NCBI GenBank assembly: GCA_013396755.1
Contig: VWZF01005181.1
Span: 899,257 to 963,256, forward strand
DNA from: Sclerurus mexicanus
Lineage: Eukaryota; Chordata; Aves; Passeriformes; Furnariidae
Length of the DNA: 64,000 nt
Reading direction: 5' to 3'
The position numbers and the translations under genes were made by a program. Below are positions 38,660 through 49,160 of the stretch, piece after piece (within the stretch, counting starts at the first letter, position 1; the number at the start of each line of letters is the position of its first letter). The notes beneath the pieces are model-generated. The model had not been told where the DNA came from. It did not search any database and saw only the letters and a program-made list of their open reading frames with translations.

Positions 38660-39330
38660 GACCGCTGCTATTCCACTCCGTGATGCCTCGGGCAGGTTCC
38701 GCACCGCAGCCCCGGCCGGGGTGACTCAGGAGCCCCCGTGACCCCCCGTTCCCTCGTCCCGGCCCCGTGACGGCGGCTCGGCCTTCCCCGCCCAGGGCAC
38801 GCCCGAAGGCGCCGCCGGCAACGAGGGAACTTTAGGGACTCCCCGGTCTCTGCTGATCGCTGGGGAGAAGGGCTCTGAGGAAACGTGGAAAAACACAAAC
38901 AACCCTCCTCAAAGACAAACAAACGAACCCCCAACAAACCCCGCAAACAAACCAACCAGCCAAAACACGGCCAAACCAGACCCGNGGCTCGGAGGAAGGT
39001 GGCTTTAGGCCGCAGCGTGTGCGCTGAAATACTGAACAAGAATAAGCCGCCTGCTGCGCTGTGCCGCTGGCTCGGCCCCACGCTGCGGTCCCCGCCTTCC
39101 CGCCGGGGCTGCAGCTCCCAGGGCAGCCGGCCCGCCGAGCCCGTCCAGCCCGCCCCCGGGCTCGTCCTCCTTTGCCCAGGATGCGCCTTGTTCGAGTTTT
39201 AATTGTCGGTTTCCTGAGGTGCTGCCACCTCGAGCTTCCCGCCCCACGTGCAGCGAAAGGCCGGCACCGAGGTGTTCGGGGGAGCAGCTGGCTCCATCCT
39301 TAAAAACCCCGTCTGAAATACTCTGCCGCG
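38660..39330. promoter_or_regulatory. PPIF: CpG-rich region at the PPIF 5' end (assembly-disturbed)
   Basis: There is a sharp rise in G+C and CpG from about 38660, interrupted by a C/A-rich tract (38888-38980) and by an N at 38985. An AP-1-type TGACTCA lies at 38722-38728 and a CACGTG E-box at 39245-39250. CpG islands mark housekeeping promoters such as that of PPIF. The order of pieces here is unreliable, so whether each part is promoter, exon 1 or intron 1 is uncertain. Confidence 0.65.
38985..38985. other. Assembly gap or join (single N)
   Basis: One of only three Ns seen in the window, all at the PPIF 5' end in GC-rich sequence. It follows a C/A-rich stretch and precedes new CpG-rich sequence. 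Confidence 0.8.
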
Positions 39331-39817
39331 TAGAGAAGGCCTGAACGGGAAAACCTCGGTTCCCTCCGCGCCTAAAAAGGTTGCGATAAGCGCCGTGTAC
39401 CATGGGGTGCACCCGTGTGTAGGGCCGGGTACCTGCCTAGGTAAATGCCCTGTGTGCGGGCAGGAGTGAGGGCGGCGCTCCAGAGGCGCTCCAGAACCAC
39501 GCGCTGTAGAGAGGGAATGAGGCTCTTGTGAGTGCTCCGTGCTGAGGGAATGCAGTGTGCCCTTCTGCCTCTAGCACCCGCTTTGCGTCTGTATTCATAG
39601 ACTTCTTTTTAAAATTTAATTCATAAGAGTTCTCTCTAAAAGGCGTGCCTTTGACACTAGAGCCCGGTTTATTTTCATCCATTGAAAGTGTCGGCATATA
39701 AGTTAATTGGGCTCTTCCAGCTCATGTGCATTTCAGGGAGCCATAGGTAAAAATACTATTGTGCAAGTACCTTATTTATCAATGAGATACAGCAATTTAT
39801 AATATGGTTTTATAAAA
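39151..39817. repeat. 667-bp direct duplication, copy 1 (probable assembly artefact)
   Basis: Matches 39969-40635 at an offset of 818. The one mismatch found is C at 39367 against T at 40185. This copy ends exactly at the N at 39818. The equivalent open frames therefore appear twice on the minus strand, and these should not be annotated as paralogous genes. Confidence 0.9.
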
Positions 39818-39818
39818 N
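39818..39818. other. Assembly gap or join (single N)
   Basis: Ends copy 1 of the 667-bp duplication and begins the short piece with the PPIF start codon. Confidence 0.85.
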
Positions 39819-39823
39819 GAGCC

Positions 39824-39830
39824 TATAAAG
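39824..39830 (+). promoter_or_regulatory. PPIF: TATA-like element upstream of PPIF
   Basis: TATAAAG in a GC-rich setting, 97 nt before the ATG at 39921. The spacing would allow a start site near 39855 and a short 5' UTR. The N six bases upstream leaves the wider promoter uncertain. Confidence 0.45.
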
Positions 39831-39920
39831 GCCGCGGGGCAGCCGCGTGCGCCGGCGTGTCTGTGTGTCGGTCCGTGTGTCTGTCCGCGCCCCTGTCGGT
39901 GACCGCCGCCTGCCCGCGGG

Positions 39921-39967
39921 ATGCTGGCGCTGAGCGCCGCCCGCCGCCTGCTCCGCCCGCCCGCGGA
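39921..39967 (+). CDS. PPIF: PPIF exon 1, 5' part only (mitochondrial presequence)
   Basis: ATG at 39921 followed by 14 further codons and two bases, then N. The peptide MLALSAARRLLRPPA matches the first residues of human PPIF (MLAL) and has the Arg/Leu/Ala pattern of a matrix-targeting helix. The stretch that should encode the YLDVDA and GRVVLE portion, with the exon 1 donor, is not present anywhere in the window that I can see. The frame that runs through the N into downstream sequence is an artefact. Confidence 0.82.
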
Positions 39968-42900
39968 NCGCCCCCGGGCTCGTCCTCCTTTGCCCAGGAT
40001 GCGCCTTGTTCGAGTTTTAATTGTCGGTTTCCTGAGGTGCTGCCACCTCGAGCTTCCCGCCCCACGTGCAGCGAAAGGCCGGCACCGAGGTGTTCGGGGG
40101 AGCAGCTGGCTCCATCCTTAAAAACCCCGTCTGAAATACTCTGCCGCGTAGAGAAGGCCTGAACGGGAAAACCTCGGTTCCCTCTGCGCCTAAAAAGGTT
40201 GCGATAAGCGCCGTGTACCATGGGGTGCACCCGTGTGTAGGGCCGGGTACCTGCCTAGGTAAATGCCCTGTGTGCGGGCAGGAGTGAGGGCGGCGCTCCA
40301 GAGGCGCTCCAGAACCACGCGCTGTAGAGAGGGAATGAGGCTCTTGTGAGTGCTCCGTGCTGAGGGAATGCAGTGTGCCCTTCTGCCTCTAGCACCCGCT
40401 TTGCGTCTGTATTCATAGACTTCTTTTTAAAATTTAATTCATAAGAGTTCTCTCTAAAAGGCGTGCCTTTGACACTAGAGCCCGGTTTATTTTCATCCAT
40501 TGAAAGTGTCGGCATATAAGTTAATTGGGCTCTTCCAGCTCATGTGCATTTCAGGGAGCCATAGGTAAAAATACTATTGTGCAAGTACCTTATTTATCAA
40601 TGAGATACAGCAATTTATAATATGGTTTTATAAAAAACACAGTGTTAGTGTTCCTGTATTTCTTGCGGCAGCATTTAATTTCCATATTAGAAGACTTGTA
40701 GTGTGTGCACTTTACAGAAGATCTGAATGCATTGCAGCATTGCCTTGAAACTTTGGCTAAGTTGTGGTTAGATTAGGTTGCAAATTATAGCAGCCTGAGG
40801 AGAGTATCCTAGAGAAGGAACATTAAATTCTTGCCACAGCCAGACTGTTTCTATGCGCTATTTCACAGCAGTGTCTGGTGCTCGCCACTGTCAGGATGTG
40901 CAACTAGATAAAACTTCGGCCTGACTGGAATGGCCGCTTCTGTGTCGCTTGTTAAGATTAGTAAAAAGATGCCCATTAATCAAAATCAGAAGTTTTTGTT
41001 GGTTACAGCATCTGTGTAATATCACGGGTAGATTTTGATAGACAGTTTCTGCTCTTTCTCCTTTGCCTCTTCTGCAGATTTCAACAGCTGGCTCTGTGCT
41101 GGGGAGACTGGTCTCTCCAATTGTATCCAAAGCAGCTTTGATCCTTAAGGTTCATTGTAAAGATTCTTCTTAGTTATTGCTGAATTACTGTGTTGATCAA
41201 TGAACTCATTAGGCACTGCTTAAGTTGCTCTTCATTAACTGGCTAAAAGTTGCACCGGGGGGATATTTTTAATTACTGTCCAAATGCTTGGAAAGTTTTA
41301 AGGTATTGATGTAATTTTGGGTGGTTTGTGATTTCAGATAGCTTACCACTTTGTGAGGAGGGTTCAATTGTACCAGTCTCCCGGGTAGAAGTTTTTCTAT
41401 GTACATATTAAAAGGCTGACTTAGGAATTTGTTGGTTTGTTTGTCTTTAACAGCTGAAAGCTGATGTGGTCCCAAAGACAGCAGGTAAGGCAGCATCTCC
41501 AAAATTTCATACTTAAATAGTTAAGTTTTAGATTATTCTTGTTCCTGCAAATCACGTTCTTCTACCCTTTAGAACTCTTTCCATCCCAATTTGTTAATCA
41601 AGAAATATGATAGGAAGTACTAGTGAGAAGTTTAAATTTGTTTATTCTTCCAAATAGTTTCATTTTTTGATTTGCATCAAGATAGTACAGTTCATATATC
41701 AGGTTATCAATGGTGAATAAATATGTTCAAACCCATATTTTGCACTAAAATTAAACCCCAGAGCAAGTGGGGAAGGGTAAATCAAAGGGGGGTTGGTCTT
41801 TCTTAGAGTTTCCAAAGAGCATATGGTGTTTTGTTTTCCTGGTCACTAGCTGATCAGCACATTCATGTTACAAAGTTGTGGTTTATCATGTTTCCTTTCT
41901 CATCTGTTTATTTAGTGGTTCTGAAAAAAACACTTGTGTATTTCTTTCAGTTTCTAGTAGATGGAACATTGTTAAAAAACAAACAAACATCATCCTCACA
42001 ATTACTATGGAAAACAGAGGCATAAAAATCAGAAAATGAAACCTTTGACTCCAGGCAAAGGTGGGGGAGATTGAGGGATTGGAGTTAAGATACAACAGCA
42101 AAATAAAAGGGGAATGAGATGGAAAAGGATTGTGTTTGTACCCTGTTCTGAGGCTAAATAAGCTTTGTTTTCTTAGCTTTATAACAGGGTTTTTTCCAAG
42201 TGTGGACATAACTAATAAATTGATAATACTTTAAAGATACAGTAAAATTTTTGAGTGCATAAACTTAGGACATAGTTCATCTAGTTGTGTTTGATTGTAT
42301 TGCTGTATATAATACAGAACATAATACTTTATGCTTTGTCTTCACAGAAAACTTTAGAGCTCTTTGCACTGGTGAAAAGGGCTTTGGGTATAAAGGATCC
42401 ACTTTTCACAGAGTGATTCCTTCATTCATGTGCCAGGTAATGTTTGGGGTTTTTTATTTTTGCTATTAAATTTATTTGTATGTTACTTATATATTTTAGA
42501 AGTGGATTAGTAGTAACATTTGAAATGGCTCTGCTCTGACCTTTGCTGACTACACAATAAATAAGTGACAGTGTGACTTGCATTTCTGATCTTTTCGCAA
42601 TGGCTGTTGCTTAGCTCATCTTTTTTACAAATAAATGTAAATTATGTGTAAACTGTCAAAAAGAAAGCCTGGCTGAAGGCTTTTGCTGTTGTATAGCAGT
42701 GTACTATAGTGTGGGGCATAGATGGCAAAATGGCACTTGCTTGTGAGAAGTAATTGTGGGTGGAATGACAATGAGCTTAGTGTTCTAAGGGAGCTAAGAA
42801 AACAGCATGTCCTTTCCTTATTCCAAATAGAATAATCTGTTCGCCATAGAGAATGTGTTTTAAATTTATTTTTTTTCTGAACATCTTTCTAGTATGGAGG

Positions 42901-45900
42901 GGACGAGGGAAGCCAAAGTGTTGGTTTGGGTCAGTTTTTGGGATGGCACACCTGAGATGGATTTTGTGTTGGTTTAAAGGATGCATCTTTTGAAATTCTG
43001 GAAAAGAGTCCATGCACGTTAACCATTTTTTCTTAAACAGCAGCAAGAAAAATAACATCAAACCTTTTTGCAAGCCTTATTTTCTACTGTGCTTGGAAGG
43101 TGAGCAGGATGCAGCTGCTGTAGTGCTCTGGATTCTGTGATTCCTGATGGTCCTCTCTTCCCTTAAAAAAAGCTACATTTCAAGAGCATAGCATTGTTGA
43201 ATGGCTTTGTAAAAATATTTGACATGAAGGTTATAGTATGCGTGTTTTATTTAGTAACTGATGACTGTGATGGTCTCCGGTCCTTAATTACTTTTTAAGT
43301 GAAAAATACCTGTGTTGAAACAAGAGGCCATAATCGTTTGATCTGTTTCTAAGAATGGAAAGGGGACAGGCATGCTCTTTTCTTGAGTTTTAATTGCAAA
43401 TTAAGGTTTTGTGATACTGATGGAGGCATTCTTTAGAAGTCTTTCTGGGATCAGAAATACATAAATATAAAAAAGGTAGAAATCCTACTTTGAGTTCTGC
43501 CATTAATTTTTGAAGTTCTGTGTAAGTGTTCTCCTTGCATCGTCTCCACAAATGGACCCAAAATAGGGATACTCGATGGTTGATTCCAAGTTATGGCAAA
43601 ATGATGAATTGATGTTTAGGAATTACTCGGAGGTCATTGCTGAGGTGGAAGTACTGTCATAGGTTTCAACAGTTTTCAAGTGAGAGAAAACAGTAGAGAC
43701 CTTTCCACTTCTTGAGATGGAGTGTTAGCGTGATTCAGACAATTGGTATGGCCTAATTGAAGGCCATCATATCCGGGACTTGGCCATTTGGATGTCTCCA
43801 CATGGCACGCAGAGCATACTTCTGGGACTGTGTAGGAGTAGCTGTATCACCACCTGTAATAGGTTACTCAGCGTCAGAATGGGAAGATGAACATCACATG
43901 CAATACCTGTTGGGTGTGAGTTTGCTGTCATGGGTGGTGTCATGCCTGGGAGAGGAGATGGCAGATTGCTGGAAGCAGTTTGGGAGCCACCTCTGCAAGT
44001 CACTGTTGCTGGGTTTTTGGTTTGAGCTGTTTATTTTGTGTCTAATGTAAGACAGGTGGTCACATCTGTTATGGCAAGCAGCTCAGGTGTAACACTTAAA
44101 CAGCAAAACTCAGAAATAGATCTTGGTAATAATGGAGATCCTGATCAATGTTTATACCTGTTGGAAGAAAGGAAGGGGAACAAAAGAGTTCTGAGGTCTT
44201 GCCTATGCTAATGAACTTGGGTGATTTGGTTTTTGAGGCCTTTGAGGTGTTTCTTAAAATTACTGCTGTTTGTTGCATCACATTTGGGAGAAAGACTGGT
44301 AACACAGAAAGGTTATTGGCTGTTATTGGATGACAGCTGGAGAATATCAGCAATGTCTGGAGCAGGAATTTACTTTTAACCTGATTTGTCTTCATCTAGT
44401 TGAATGGTTTTAAATTGAGTGGTCACACTGATTCTTAACATGAAGAAAATTTGCTGATGTTATCACTTCTAAATTAGAGCAATTGTGTATATTTTTAATA
44501 GCACCACTTTTGATGTAAAAAAAAAAAAATCCATGTGTGCCTGTAGAGTTAATAAACATTACTGTTTCAGGGTGGTGACTTTACAAATCATAATGGAACC
44601 GGTGGAAAATCCATTTATGGCAGTAGATTTCCAGATGAAAATTTCATACTGAAGCACATAGGACCTGGTAAATAAATATGTTCTTCCTACCTTCTGCTGA
44701 CTATAACCTATAATGAAGCATTGTTTATGAAGATGTGCTTAAAAAAAAATAAGGTTTTTTAGTTTTGTGAGATATTTGGTAATTACAGAAGTATCAAGGA
44801 GGCTTAACAATGTGTTGTCCTTGGCATGTGCACATTTGTGTAGACTGCTATACCAATGTCTGTCAGCCAGTACTGGGCATACATATTCTGCAAAGGTGGA
44901 GTTACTGCTTTTATTTTCCTCTTTAATAAGTCATAGACTTCAGTTTTTACTTAGATGCCTACTGCAGAAGTAAAGACATCTGGGATTTCTTATTTACTAG
45001 GTAACACAGGCAAATCCTCTAAAGCTCAAATTAAAGCCAGGAAAAAGTAAAGGAAAGACCATACAGAAGAACATCTGATCGAATTCTACGGTCTCTCTTT
45101 TTCACATTGTTACTTCCTCATCCCAGGAGACTACTGGTGCTGTTGAACCACAGTAGAGCTTAGGCGATGTTAGTCATGTTCAAGACATGTACAACTAATT
45201 ACATTACTAACACTCTTGCTGTGGAAGGAAGAGAGGCTGGGCAGGAGGGAATAGTCAAAGGCAAGAAGTTGGCATTAGAAATCATTCTGAGACATTGAGA
45301 CCATCACATCGTCTGTCTGTCCATCTTTAGTCTAAATGTGCAGAAGAAAATTGTCTTCTCTGCTACAAACTTGTCACACCAATCTAATAAGCTGCTGCTG
45401 TTGTTCTAGGTGTTCTTTCAATGGCCAATGCAGGACCCAATACAAATGGATCCCAGTTCTTCATTTGCACTGCAAAAACTGACTGGTAGGTTCTCAGCCC
45501 TGCAGATTAACCTCCTGAATTGATGCCTGAATCTGGAGGGTTTGGGTTTTCTTAGGGGTTGGTTGGTTGGTTTGTGGATTGATGGGGTTTTCTTGTTTGG
45601 TTGTTTCTCAGTTTTGTTTTTATTTCCAAGTTACTTGACTCCAATGGAAAAGAAATTGTTTTATGCTACCTGAGGGAGGAAGGGCTGTGGGAGTAACAAG
45701 GCTGCTGTCCCTCAGAGTGCTTCTAAGGTCCAGAGCTAAAAGTATTTTGTATCACTTGTAGAGTTGTAGAGTTGATCGGCAGGTGAGAGCTGTCAAGATC
45801 TGCTAACCTGCTTTCACAGAGCTTGGTTTGGTTCAGTCTTTATGTTGTTTTAAGTAAAACTGCCTTTGTGTATTTGTTTTACAGGCTAGATGGAAAACAC

Positions 45901-46020
45901 GTTGTCTTTGGCCATGTAAAGGAAGGAATGGATGTTGTGAAAAAAATTGAGAGCTTTGGTTCCAAGAGTGGAAAGCCCTCCAAAAAGATTGTCATTACTG
46001 ACTGTGGCCAGCTGTCCTGA
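39921..46020 (+). CDS. PPIF: PPIF, mitochondrial cyclophilin D (exon 1 truncated by gap)
   Basis: Peptidyl-prolyl cis-trans isomerase of the mitochondrial matrix and regulator of the permeability transition pore; target of cyclosporin A. Coding parts: 39921-39967 (incomplete), 41454-41484, 42348-42436, 44571-44667, 45410-45485 and 45885-46020. Exons 2-6 total 429 nt, giving 142 residues plus stop. The human protein is 207 residues, so exon 1 should supply about 65 codons; only 15 are present before the N at 39968. The start MLALSAARRLLRPPA is Arg-rich with no acidic residues, as expected for a mitochondrial presequence, and resembles the human MLAL start. Catalytic Arg, Phe, Met and Gln are in exon 3; the cyclosporin-binding Trp spans exons 5 and 6. 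Confidence 0.93.
39968..39968. other. PPIF: Assembly gap or join (single N) cutting PPIF exon 1
   Basis: Lies inside exon 1 and immediately precedes copy 2 of the 667-bp duplication. Confidence 0.88.
39969..40635. repeat. 667-bp direct duplication, copy 2 (continuous with PPIF intron 1)
   Basis: Matches 39151-39817. This copy continues without interruption into unique sequence and PPIF exon 2, so it is probably the true location, in intron 1 or the end of exon 1. It includes a CACGTG E-box at 40063-40068. Confidence 0.9.
40636..41453 (+). other. PPIF: PPIF intron 1, distal part
   Basis: A/T-rich intronic sequence without recognisable elements, ending in the acceptor TTAACAG. Confidence 0.8.
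41454..41484 (+). CDS. PPIF: PPIF exon 2
   Basis: A 31-nt exon between acceptor TTAACAG and donor GTAAGG. It encodes LKADVVPKTA plus the first base of Glu, an exact match to the cyclophilin segment after the missing exon 1. It starts in phase 0. Confidence 0.95.
41485..42347 (+). other. PPIF: PPIF intron 2
   Basis: 0.86-kb intron with no feature beyond splice sites seen. Confidence 0.8.
42348..42436 (+). CDS. PPIF: PPIF exon 3, catalytic core
   Basis: 89 nt between acceptor TTCACAG and donor GTAATG. It encodes NFRALCTGEKGFGYKGSTFH then RVIPSFMCQ. The Arg codon at 42410-42412 corresponds to the catalytic Arg55 of cyclophilin A. FMCQ supplies the Phe, Met and Gln of the proline-binding pocket. 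Confidence 0.98.
42437..44570 (+). other. PPIF: PPIF intron 3
   Basis: 2.1-kb intron with no recognised exon, RNA gene or mobile element. An A run lies near 44518-44529, shortly before exon 4. Confidence 0.8.
44571..44667 (+). CDS. PPIF: PPIF exon 4
   Basis: 97 nt between acceptor TTTCAG and donor GTAAAT. It encodes GGDFTNHNGTGGKSIYGSRF then PDENFILKHIGP. Human has AGDF at the first two residues; the GTGG loop and SIYG motif are cyclophilin signatures. Confidence 0.98.
44668..45409 (+). other. PPIF: PPIF intron 4
   Basis: 0.74-kb phase-1 intron without other features. Confidence 0.8.
45410..45485 (+). CDS. PPIF: PPIF exon 5
   Basis: 76 nt between acceptor TTCTAG and donor GTAGGT. It encodes VLSMANAGPNTNGSQFFICT then AKTD and the first two bases of Trp. 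MANAGPNTNGSQFFI is the classic cyclophilin signature and contains active-site Asn and Phe residues. Confidence 0.98.
45486..45884 (+). other. PPIF: PPIF intron 5
   Basis: 0.4-kb intron containing a GGTT-rich patch near 45558-45574. Confidence 0.8.
45885..46020 (+). CDS. PPIF: PPIF exon 6 with stop
   Basis: 136 nt after acceptor TTTACAG, ending TGA at 46018-46020. It completes the Trp of the cyclosporin site and encodes LDGKHVVFGHVKEGMDVVKK then IESFGSKSGKPSKKIVITD and CGQLS. The Cys codon at 46003-46005 corresponds to the C-terminal Cys of human cyclophilin D known for redox modification. Confidence 0.98.
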
Positions 46021-46170
46021 CCTTTTGTGCTACCCTTCATGACAACTTTGATGCTGTGAAAAATGAATCATGAAAACACCCAAACACTTCTGATTCCATA
46101 AGTAGCACCCGTGGAACCATGTTTTCAATTTAACTTGGTCCTACTTTTATATGTGTTTTGAATAATATTG

Positions 46171-46176
46171 ATTAAA
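46171..46176 (+). terminator. PPIF: Candidate proximal poly(A) signal of PPIF
   Basis: ATTAAA about 150 nt after the stop, followed by a T/G-rich stretch near 46197-46207. Confidence 0.45.
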
Positions 46177-47549
46177 AGCATAAAATAACTGAAGCACGTT
46201 TTGAGTGCACTACCATGGTAGTCACACTGATTTGGTAGAGTCCCACTGTGTTTTGCAAGAAGTGGTAGGATCACACAAAGGGCTTTTGACTACACTGTTA
46301 CTGTTCTTAATATTTGGATATTTCAGGTCTTAGAATTGGTGGTGGAGTTGACAGCTAAGTGTTCTGTAGTTGAGGTTAGATATAAATTGAGAAATGCCAC
46401 GTTTCCTTTTGTGCTAATAACTGTTTATTCTATTGCTCATCTCTTAATTTTGAAACAATATTACTAACTAGTGCTCTCAAGGCTGTCTGCAACAAGACTG
46501 TCAGACATTTTCCTATGTCTCAGTTTGAGTCTATCCAATAGATTTGTTAATAAGATATTTTGTTTTCCATAAAAATTAATTCTGTTTTAATCTTTCTCCT
46601 TCCATTATAGTCTCAGACCACTTTTTCAAACTGAACTCTACCTTACCTGCTTCAGTGGAGCAATTTGACTTTTGGGTTAAGTAAATTGCTTTAGGTTGAG
46701 TTAGGCTACTACTGGAGCTCTACCTGGCAATAAGACCTTATTCTAGCCAAAGGATCTCAGGACTTTTTTATTACGCAACTGTGAACTTGAAGTGTGGTTC
46801 TGCTCTGGGATCTGGTTCTGTGAGGAACACAGCTCAGTTCTCAGTATATGGCCTGCTTTTGCACTTGAGAGCCTGTTTGAGTGAGAAATAGGTTTGATTG
46901 GTCTTCCGCTGTGTTGATCCAGTGAAGTCAGCCCACCTTGGGTATTACTTGGATTATGATTTCTTCTCATGTATCATTAGCAGAAGTAAAAAGTGGTCAC
47001 CACAGAATCACAAAGCCTTATTGGTGCAGCAAAATAATTATTGTTGGGTTGATGAATGAGAAGGAAAGAATTCAGCTGATCAGCTAAGGACATTTCATTT
47101 GTATAAACTAGTATGTATGTCTTATGTGGCATGCTTGAGCAGCAACAAATGTTGGAACCTCACAATATCGCTTTTAGAATCACTAAGGCTGTAAGATACT
47201 AATGATTGTGGGAAAAAGCACATGATTGTTTTGTGCAATAATCTTGTTACTGAAGAGAAAAATGTGACGGCTTTCTTCAAATGTGAATTTATTTTCATTG
47301 CGGTATGATAATATGTGGGTTTAAAACTATTTTGTACTGGATTTTTTTTTTCCACTGAGGGCGGCGTTCCTGGGTGTGCAAGGTATCAGTGTAATTTTGC
47401 AAAAATGGAATTGAAAAGTGTTTTATTCTTTTCACTGTAGCTGCTTCATCTTTGTAGTATTTTTAAAATACTGATTTTTGCTTGCTTTATTCAATTTGGA
47501 TACAATAATGTTTTTTTTGTTTGTTCTCTTGATTTATATATGAAAATTA

Positions 47550-47555
47550 ATTAAA
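47550..47555 (+). terminator. PPIF: Candidate distal poly(A) signal of PPIF
   Basis: ATTAAA within A/T-rich sequence. A genomic A run at 47570-47578 follows, which could also cause internal priming in cDNA libraries. Confidence 0.4.
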
Positions 47556-48186
47556 TACAGCTCTGCCACAAAAAAAAAGTCTGTTCCTTTCTGGAAAGCA
47601 GGAGTATGAAGAACTGAAACCTGTTGTGTTTACCTGGTCTATTCTATTCACTCACTTTGTGATGGGTCTGATCTTGTATTCAGAAGGCGTGCTGTGGTTC
47701 TGATACAGCAAGAAAACAGGATAATGGTGCATTGCTTTGCCTCTTGCTGTTGAATCTAAAATATCTGGTATATGGAGAGTGATTTGGGTCCTAAAATTGT
47801 TCTCTTTTCTGGTGTCTGCTTTGCAGAGGTAATGGGGAGAATGAAAATTCATTTGTTCTTTTTTTTAATTTCTGATTTCTTTTATACGTGGCTGTGGCTT
47901 TTGGAGGTTCGTTTATGCCCTAACTTCTGAAATGTTAAAGCCAAAATTTTCCATCAAGGATTGTAGTCTTGACTAGAGGTATTAAGACATACAGAATCAC
48001 TGTTGTTAGTAACATTGGTTGCATCCAGCATTGGATGGGACTGGCTTTAGTTTCAGAGTAGCAGGCCTCTGCATACTTCCCTCTGCCAGAAGAAGGTCTT
48101 CACTGCCCGAGTACTTAGAGCAGTGTAATTGGAGGCTTAATGTTTGGACAAATTAAAGAGATAAATCTCTTTTTTCTTTTTTAAAG

Positions 48187-48310
48187 TATCTTGGAATGTT
48201 AGAATATGCTGAGTTGGAAGGTAGCCATCAGGATCATTGAGTCCAACTTCTGGCCCTGCTGCAGGTCACACAAGGAGCACACCTCAAGAATCTTTCTCAA
48301 AATGGGTTTT
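48187..48310 (-). mobile_element. CR1 LINE 3' fragment (minus orientation)
   Basis: The segment with GCTGAGTTGGAAGG, AGGATCATTGAGTCCAACTT and CTGGCCCTGC is the familiar reverse complement of the 3' end of avian CR1 elements. It is truncated, diverged and has no open reading frame; the boundary near 48310 is approximate. Confidence 0.8.
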
Positions 48311-48984
48311 TCTGCGGTTTTGTTCTTCCTGGTTTTTCTTTCTTCACCCCCTCGCCTTTATTTAAAAAGAAAAGGCACAGAGCTCTATTGCAAGATAAGT
48401 CATGCATCCTGCAGCATTGCCAGAGTAGTCCTATACTGAAATACACAGCTGCAGCTTGTAGTAAGTACACCCAAAGTACTTTTAAGAGCTGGTTATGGCA
48501 CCACAGGACACCACAGCGAGGGCTGGAGGACCTCAGCATGCTGGATGGATGTCCCCAGCCCTCTCTTGTCCTGTGGCTGTCAGTTTGGGTATGCAACCCA
48601 ATGTCGTACAGAAGAAGCTTTTGTTAGTAACTCCTGAGGTCTCATGTTGTGCAGGATGCTAAGAGCGCATCCCTCTCCTGTTAGCCCTCTTGTATCACAA
48701 ATAGCTTCTAGGAGAAGAGGTTTATCTTTTTGCCACCTCGCTTGATGATTTTGTTAGCTTCAAGTTGATGGGCTGGCACAGGAAGAGTTAGGCAGTGGCA
48801 CCACTCTCCTGGCTTTTACTCTGGGATTTTGAGCTACTCCATAGAAAAATTATTACAATAAATTCAGCTGCGCATCTTTGGTGTGTAGAGAAAAGGACTT
48901 CGACTTCTAAAGTTAACCCGCTTCCACTGGGACATAAGGAACCGCCCCAGATTATTTTAGCCTGGGTTGATTTCCTTGTCTCCT

Positions 48985-49160
48985 GCCGGTACAATCCCTG
49001 CCTGTCGCTGTCCCGCTGCCCGCCAGGTGGCGCCCCGCGATCGCGGCTGGCGCTTCCTCCTGGGAAAGGAGCCCCGAGTGCCGCTGGAATCGCGGGAGGC
49101 GTCGCTGCAGCGTTGGTACCGAACTGCGGCTCCCGCTGCCTCCTCTCGCTGCTGTGGGAT
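48985..49160. promoter_or_regulatory. Small CpG-rich patch downstream of PPIF
   Basis: Marked local rise in G+C and CpG within otherwise ordinary sequence. It explains the overlapping open frames on both strands here. It contains a CTCF-like motif. It could be an orphan CpG island, an insulator or an undetected first exon. Confidence 0.5.
49020..49033 (+). promoter_or_regulatory. CTCF-like motif
   Basis: CCGCCAGGTGGCGC fits the CTCF core consensus CCASYAGRKGGCRS, with G for A at the third base as the only departure. Binding is inferred from the motif only. Confidence 0.5.

Larger units (their letters stand above)
46021..47575 (+). other. PPIF: PPIF 3' UTR (length uncertain)
   Basis: A/T-rich sequence after the stop. 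A short form could end after ATTAAA at 46171 and a long form after ATTAAA at 47550. A long form would be about 1.5 kb, similar to my recollection of mammalian PPIF. The minus-strand open frames here are not supported. Confidence 0.6.

Noticed and set aside
39921..40121. 66-codon open frame from the PPIF ATG through the N at 39968
   Set aside because: Only the first 15 codons are PPIF. The rest is read-through across a contig join into duplicated non-coding sequence.
39005..40515. Identical minus-strand open frames repeated 818 bp apart (135 and 86 codons)
   Set aside because: They are twin shadows of the duplicated 667-bp block, which looks like an assembly artefact. No conserved protein is recognised.
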